This document shows positions 60,587-64,000 of a stretch of 64,000 nucleotides of DNA, in pieces. Position numbers and translations under genes: made by a program. Origin of the DNA: Candidatus Fimadaptatus faecigallinarum (lineage in GTDB: Bacteria; Bacillota; Clostridia; Christensenellales; Aristaeellaceae); the NCBI GenBank assembly GCA_018714445.1, contig DVNK01000024.1, forward strand, positions 62,001 to 126,000, in the 5' to 3' direction. Position 1 is the first letter of the stretch. Every line of letters begins with the position of its first letter. The notes beneath the pieces were generated by a model, which did not search any database, was not told the DNA's origin, and saw only the letters and a program-made list of their open reading frames with translations.

Positions 60587-62002
60587 ATGGAAGGCATACG
60601 GATTGACTTTAACCACATGATGAGCGATTTCCTGGGCGAGGGCAAGGGTATACCGCGCGACATGCTAAACGGCATGGAAGACCGCGCCGCGGCGGCAGTG
60701 GAGGCGTTCAACGCGCGCCACGGCGACGTCAAGGCGATGGTGGGCTGGGTGGACCTGCCTCGTGGTCAGCAGGACGTGGTCGAGAGCATACTCGCCGAGG
60801 CCGCGGAGATACGGCGCAACTTTGAGTACTTTGTGGTGCTGGGCATAGGCGGCAGCGCGCTGGGCCCGATAGCCATACAGCAGGCGCTCAACCACCTGCG
60901 CTACAACGAGCTGCCCGACTCCAAGCGCCCCGGCCCGCGCTTCTACGTCGAGGACAACATCGATCCCGAGCGCATGGCGGCGCTGATGGACGTGATCGAT
61001 GTGCGCAAGACCTGCTTTAACGTGATAACCAAGTCGGGCGGCACCGCCGAGACGATGAGCCAGTACCTGATAGCGCTGGATGCGCTCAAGCAGGCGATAG
61101 GCGCCGATTACAATAAGCACATAATCGCCACGACCAGCAGCCATTCGGGCCTGCTGCTTGAGATCGCCAAGCGCGAGGGCTTCAAGACCTTCTTCATACC
61201 CGACGACGTGGGCGGACGTTTCTCTGAGATGTGCCCGGTGGGCCTGCTGCCGGCGGCGGTGTGCGGCATAGACATAAAGGGCATGCTCGAGGGCGCGGCT
61301 GCGATGCAGGATCGCTGCACCAGCACCGACATGTGGAAGAACCCTGCGCTGATGCAGGCGGTCGTGATGTACCTGGCCATGACCGAGCTCAAGGCCAACA
61401 TAACCGTCATGATGCCCTACGCCGACAGCATGAAGTACATGGCCGACTGGTACTGCCAGCTGTGGGCCGAGAGCCTGGGCAAGGCGCATACCCGCGACGG
61501 CAAGCTGATTAACGCCGGCTCCACTCCGGTCAAGTCGCTGGGCGTGACCGACCAGCACAGCCAGCTGCAGCTGTACACCGAGGGCCCGGTCGACAAGGTC
61601 GTGACCTTCCTGGCGGTGGACGACTATCGCGCCGAGGTCAAGATACCCAAGGGCTGCGAGTACATAGAGCGCGTCGACTTCCTCAGCGGCAAGACGCTCA
61701 ATCAGCTGATCCAGGCCGAACTGCTGGGCACCGAGTATGCGATAACCAAGGCCGGCCGCATGAGCCAGAAGATAACGCTGCCCCAAGTCAACGCCAACAC
61801 TATCGGCCAGCTGATGTATTTCTTCGAGCTGGCGACGGCGTATGCCGGCGAGCTGCTGGGCATCGATGCGTTCGATCAGCCTGGCGTCGAGCAGAGCAAG
61901 ATAGCCAGCTACGCGGTGCTGGGCAACAAGGAGCAGAAGTATGTGGATGCCGCCGCTGAGATGAGCGCGCAGCCGCTGCCGTTTGCCGAGTACGTGATGT
62001 AA
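60587..62002 (+). CDS. pgi: Glucose-6-phosphate isomerase
   Basis: Interconverts glucose-6-phosphate and fructose-6-phosphate. The 471 residues fit the shorter Gram-positive type. Sugar-phosphate site motifs: VVLGIGGSALGPIAIQQAL, FNVITKSGGTAETMSQYLIA, GGRFSEMCPVGLLPAAVCG and the GVTDQHSQLQLYTEGP block, with FELATAYAGELLGIDAFDQPGVEQSK near the end. CCGGAGGG precedes ATG 60587; the open frame upstream to 60368 is unsupported. Monocistronic by context. Confidence 0.97.
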   Translation: MEGIRIDFNHMMSDFLGEGKGIPRDMLNGMEDRAAAAVEAFNARHGDVKAMVGWVDLPRGQQDVVESILAEAAEIRRNFEYFVVLGIGGSALGPIAIQQALNHLRYNELPDSKRPGPRFYVEDNIDPERMAALMDVIDVRKTCFNVITKSGGTAETMSQYLIALDALKQAIGADYNKHIIATTSSHSGLLLEIAKREGFKTFFIPDDVGGRFSEMCPVGLLPAAVCGIDIKGMLEGAAAMQDRCTSTDMWKNPALMQAVVMYLAMTELKANITVMMPYADSMKYMADWYCQLWAESLGKAHTRDGKLINAGSTPVKSLGVTDQHSQLQLYTEGPVDKVVTFLAVDDYRAEVKIPKGCEYIERVDFLSGKTLNQLIQAELLGTEYAITKAGRMSQKITLPQVNANTIGQLMYFFELATAYAGELLGIDAFDQPGVEQSKIASYAVLGNKEQKYVDAAAEMSAQPLPFAEYVM

Positions 62003-62090
62003 TGTGTGCGGCGCGGACGCTGCGGCGTCCGGCTGTACATCGGCTGTGCTGACTGCCGCGACGGCGCGTCGGTATGGCTGACATAGATAT
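62003..62090. other. Short spacer after pgi
   Basis: No signal recognised before the hairpin at 62091-62132. Confidence 0.4.
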
Positions 62091-62132
62091 GACCCCGCGC
62101 ATGGCGGACTTTGATCCACCGTGCGCGGGGTC
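62091..62132. terminator. Hairpin between convergent pgi and pdp
   Basis: A perfect 11-bp stem GACCCCGCGCA/TGCGCGGGGTC (62091-62101 with 62122-62132), followed by GATTTG; poor T-run but well placed for either strand. Confidence 0.65.
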
Positions 62133-62258
62133 GATTTGTGTGAGCACATGGCGATGGTTTCTTGCAGTTTGGCGGTCTGGCGCCATGCGGCGGCTCTTGC
62201 AATCGAGGTGCGTACAACCGCGGCACTGAGCGGCGCGACCGCGTTGCATGATACGGCC

Positions 62259-63605
62259 TTATGGGGTGAAGCGCGTGACAACGTCCTGCACGGTCTCGCC
62301 GCATGTTATCTCAGCGTGTATGAGAGGCGCAGGCTCGATCGGCGCGTCGGATATGTCAATCGCGCCCAGCAGCCGCGCGGCGGCCTCGTCCAGATTGGCG
62401 CGGGAGTTCACATGCAGTTCGGCCAGCGGCTCGCCCTTTTCCACCGGCTCGCCCAGGCGCTTTTTGAGCACCAGGCCCACGCCCAGGTCTATCGGGTCGG
62501 AATAGCTGAGCCGTCCCGCGCCCAGCAGCATGGACGCGATGCCTATCTCGCGCGTGCGCATAGCCGCGACCCAGCCGGTGCGCGCGGCCCTGACCGGCAC
62601 CACCTCGCGGCAGCCCGGCAGCAGGCTCAGGTCGTCGACTATTCGCGATTGACCGTGCTGGGCCTCTATCATGCGACGCAGCCTGTCCAGCCCTGCGCCC
62701 GAACTCAGCTTCGCCTGCAGCAGCGCGCGCGCATCGGCCGCATTCTGCGCCACGCCCGCGGCGGTCAGCATCAGCGCGCCCAGCCGCAGCGCTACCTCCA
62801 GCAGCGCGCCGCCCGTTTCGCCGCGCAGCACGCGCACGGCTTCCTCGACCTCGAGCGCGTTGCCTATGTACATGCCCAAAGGCTGGTTCATGTCGGTCAC
62901 CAGCGCCGCCATGCCGCGGCCAGCCTGCCGGCCAATGCGCACCATGTCGCGTGCGAGCTTGAGCGCGTCGTCCTCGCGCTCCATAAGCGCGCCCGAGCCG
63001 CTCTTGACGTCCAGCACTATCGCGCGCGCGCCGGATGCCAGCTTCTTGGACAGTATCGAGGACACGATCAGCGGCAGCGAGTCCACAGTTGACGTCACGT
63101 CGCGCAGCGCGTACAGGCGCTTGTCGGCCGGGGCAAGGCGATCGCTCTGACCGGCTATCGCGCAGCCCACATGCTGTACGATTGCTATGAACTCGTCCGG
63201 CGCGAGCTGATGACAGAAACCGGGTATCGAGTCGAGCTTGTCCAGCGTGCCGCCGGTGAAGCCCAACGCGCGGCCGCTCATCTTGGCCACCGGCGCGCCG
63301 CACGCGGCCACCAGCGGCACCAGTATCAGCGATGTGGTGTCGCCCACGCCGCCGGTTGAGTGCTTGTCGACCGGCACGCCGTCTATGGCGCTCAGGTCGA
63401 GCTCGTCGCCCGAAGCGGCCATCTCGCGGGTCAATGCGACCGTTTCGCGGTCGGTCATGCCGTTTATGCGTATCGCCATAAGCAGCGCGGCCAGCTGATA
63501 GTCGGGCGTTTCCGGGTCGAGCGTGGCGCGCACAAACTGTGATATTTGCTCGTCGGTAAGTTCCCGGCCCAGTTTTTTGGCTTCTATTATGTCGAGTATG
63601 CGCAA
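62259..63605 (-). CDS. pdp: Pyrimidine-nucleoside phosphorylase
   Basis: Phosphorolysis of uridine, deoxyuridine and thymidine to base plus (deoxy)ribose-1-phosphate. The 448 residues have the class II phosphorylase layout: MRILDIIEAKKLGRELTDEQI, the signature SGRALGFTGGTLDKLDSIPGF, phosphate-site HSTGGVGDTTSLILVPLVA, and the C-terminal PYNP domain (EPVEKGEPLAELHVN). TTG 63605 is the start: GGGAGG lies 9 bases before it and no ATG or GTG is near. Pdp and thymidine phosphorylase (DeoA) are hard to tell apart by eye; Firmicutes usually have Pdp. It probably belongs to a nucleoside-salvage group continuing to the right. Confidence 0.93.
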   Translation of the reverse strand: MRILDIIEAKKLGRELTDEQISQFVRATLDPETPDYQLAALLMAIRINGMTDRETVALTREMAASGDELDLSAIDGVPVDKHSTGGVGDTTSLILVPLVAACGAPVAKMSGRALGFTGGTLDKLDSIPGFCHQLAPDEFIAIVQHVGCAIAGQSDRLAPADKRLYALRDVTSTVDSLPLIVSSILSKKLASGARAIVLDVKSGSGALMEREDDALKLARDMVRIGRQAGRGMAALVTDMNQPLGMYIGNALEVEEAVRVLRGETGGALLEVALRLGALMLTAAGVAQNAADARALLQAKLSSGAGLDRLRRMIEAQHGQSRIVDDLSLLPGCREVVPVRAARTGWVAAMRTREIGIASMLLGAGRLSYSDPIDLGVGLVLKKRLGEPVEKGEPLAELHVNSRANLDEAAARLLGAIDISDAPIEPAPLIHAEITCGETVQDVVTRFTP

Positions 63606-63927
63606 TTGAATTCGCCTCCCTGTATGTTCGGGCGCCTGAGCACGGTTAGCGCTCAGGCCCGCAGCGGGTCATTGTATTTGAGCGCGAGCGCCGCGTGGCC
63701 ATGCCGTGAGTTGCGACATGCGGGCCGAGCGCCGCGTAGTTACGCTGCAAGCTGCGACATGCGGGTCCAGCGCCGCGTAGTTACGTCGCAAGCCGAGACG
63801 TGCGAGTCGAATGCTGCCTGTGCACGCCGCAATCTGAGACAAGCAGGCTCAGCGCCGCATGGTTACGCTGCAAGCCGCCATCGAATTTGTATCCGCGCTG
63901 TGCCGGTGCGTGTTAGACAGGCGGGAT
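63606..63927. other. Spacer with 41-bp repeats
   Basis: About 320 bases between pdp and the minus-strand gene end at 63928. Mostly occupied by the tandem array at 63672-63880; the remainder shows no signal. Confidence 0.55.
63672..63880. repeat. 41-bp tandem repeat, about 5 copies
   Basis: GCGACATGCGGG and variants start at 63713, 63754, 63795 and 63836, each 41 bases apart, with AGCGCCGCGTAGTTACG in between. Copies become more degenerate to the right. Confidence 0.88.
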
Positions 63928-64000
63928 TCAGGCGCGCTGCAAGTTGGCATGCGCGGGCGCGAGCGGAATCCCGACCGCCTCCAGCGCTTCGCGCCATGCG
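63928..64000 (-). CDS. C-terminal end of an unidentified gene cut by the window
   Basis: On the minus strand one frame is open from the window edge to a TGA at 63930-63928 and reads WREALEAVGIPLAPAHANLQ near its end, with GC-rich third positions like the other genes. Too short to name. It would lie upstream of pdp in the same direction, so it may be another nucleoside-salvage gene; this is inference. Confidence 0.35.
   Translation of the reverse strand, partial: AWREALEAVGIPLAPAHANLQRA

Overview
The window looks like chromosome from a GC-rich, anaerobic, Gram-positive Clostridia-type bacterium (Bacillota). The evidence is: L27 with a cleavable MFSMNLQLF leader next to its protease Prp; a CIRCE element before groESL; a T-box before pheST; an IreB/RuvX/DUF1292 locus; SpoIIP; an NAD-linked [FeFe]-hydrogenase operon with its regulatory neighbours; and many clostridial DUF families (DUF1614, DUF368, DUF512, DUF4956, DUF6062, DUF6171). 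Isoleucine is written mostly as ATA although the DNA is GC-rich, which is unusual. I see no insertion sequence, prophage, CRISPR array, rRNA or tRNA gene. Genus cannot be fixed from the sequence alone.

Layout. 1-984: ribosomal rplU (5' end cut by the window), prp, rpmA and a terminator. 1416-5213: OGG-type DNA glycosylase, DUF554 membrane protein, and a CapA-like protein with a repetitive N-terminus. 5447-9284: aspartate kinase with a GNAT acetyltransferase (minus), then argS (plus). 9473-14659 (minus): CotH kinase / VTC polyphosphate polymerase / DUF4956 cluster. 15555-20646 (minus): HydA/HydB/HydC-type bifurcating hydrogenase operon. 21036-25085 (minus): PHP, two DRTGG proteins, a sensory-type hydrogenase homologue, an anti-sigma-like ATPase and a SPOR protein. 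25307-34192: DUF6062, EFR1 ferredoxin, dCMP deaminase, groESL, SGNH hydrolase, DUF1614-spoIIP, DUF368. 35196-42928: DUF512-der-plsY, comEC, holA. 43469-53578: xylB, trmO, ireB, aldo-keto reductase, a RuvX-DUF1292 fusion, ArsR/DUF6171, GH51 arabinofuranosidase. 53647-64000: T-box-controlled pheST, an Old Yellow Enzyme, cobT, pgi, pyrimidine-nucleoside phosphorylase and the end of one more minus-strand gene.

How the genes work together. The hydrogenase operon would reoxidise NADH and reduced ferredoxin to make H2 (or run in reverse); the adjacent cluster has the parts expected of an H2/redox signalling system (sensory hydrogenase, ATPases of the GHKL class, DRTGG and PHP proteins). xylB and the GH51 gene share a promoter-region motif, which suggests joint control of pentose use, perhaps by the ArsR-type regulator divergent from the GH51 gene. 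The rest is housekeeping: translation, chaperones, phospholipid synthesis, competence and replication.

The most unusual things are (1) at least eight tandem direct-repeat arrays, six in spacers and two inside proteins (CapA and ComEC), each with its own unit length (19, 38, 41, 46, 55, 60, 102, 144 bp); (2) an in-frame RuvX-DUF1292 fusion that keeps an internal start and a promoter-like sequence; (3) the sensory-hydrogenase cluster; and (4) the ATA codon preference.
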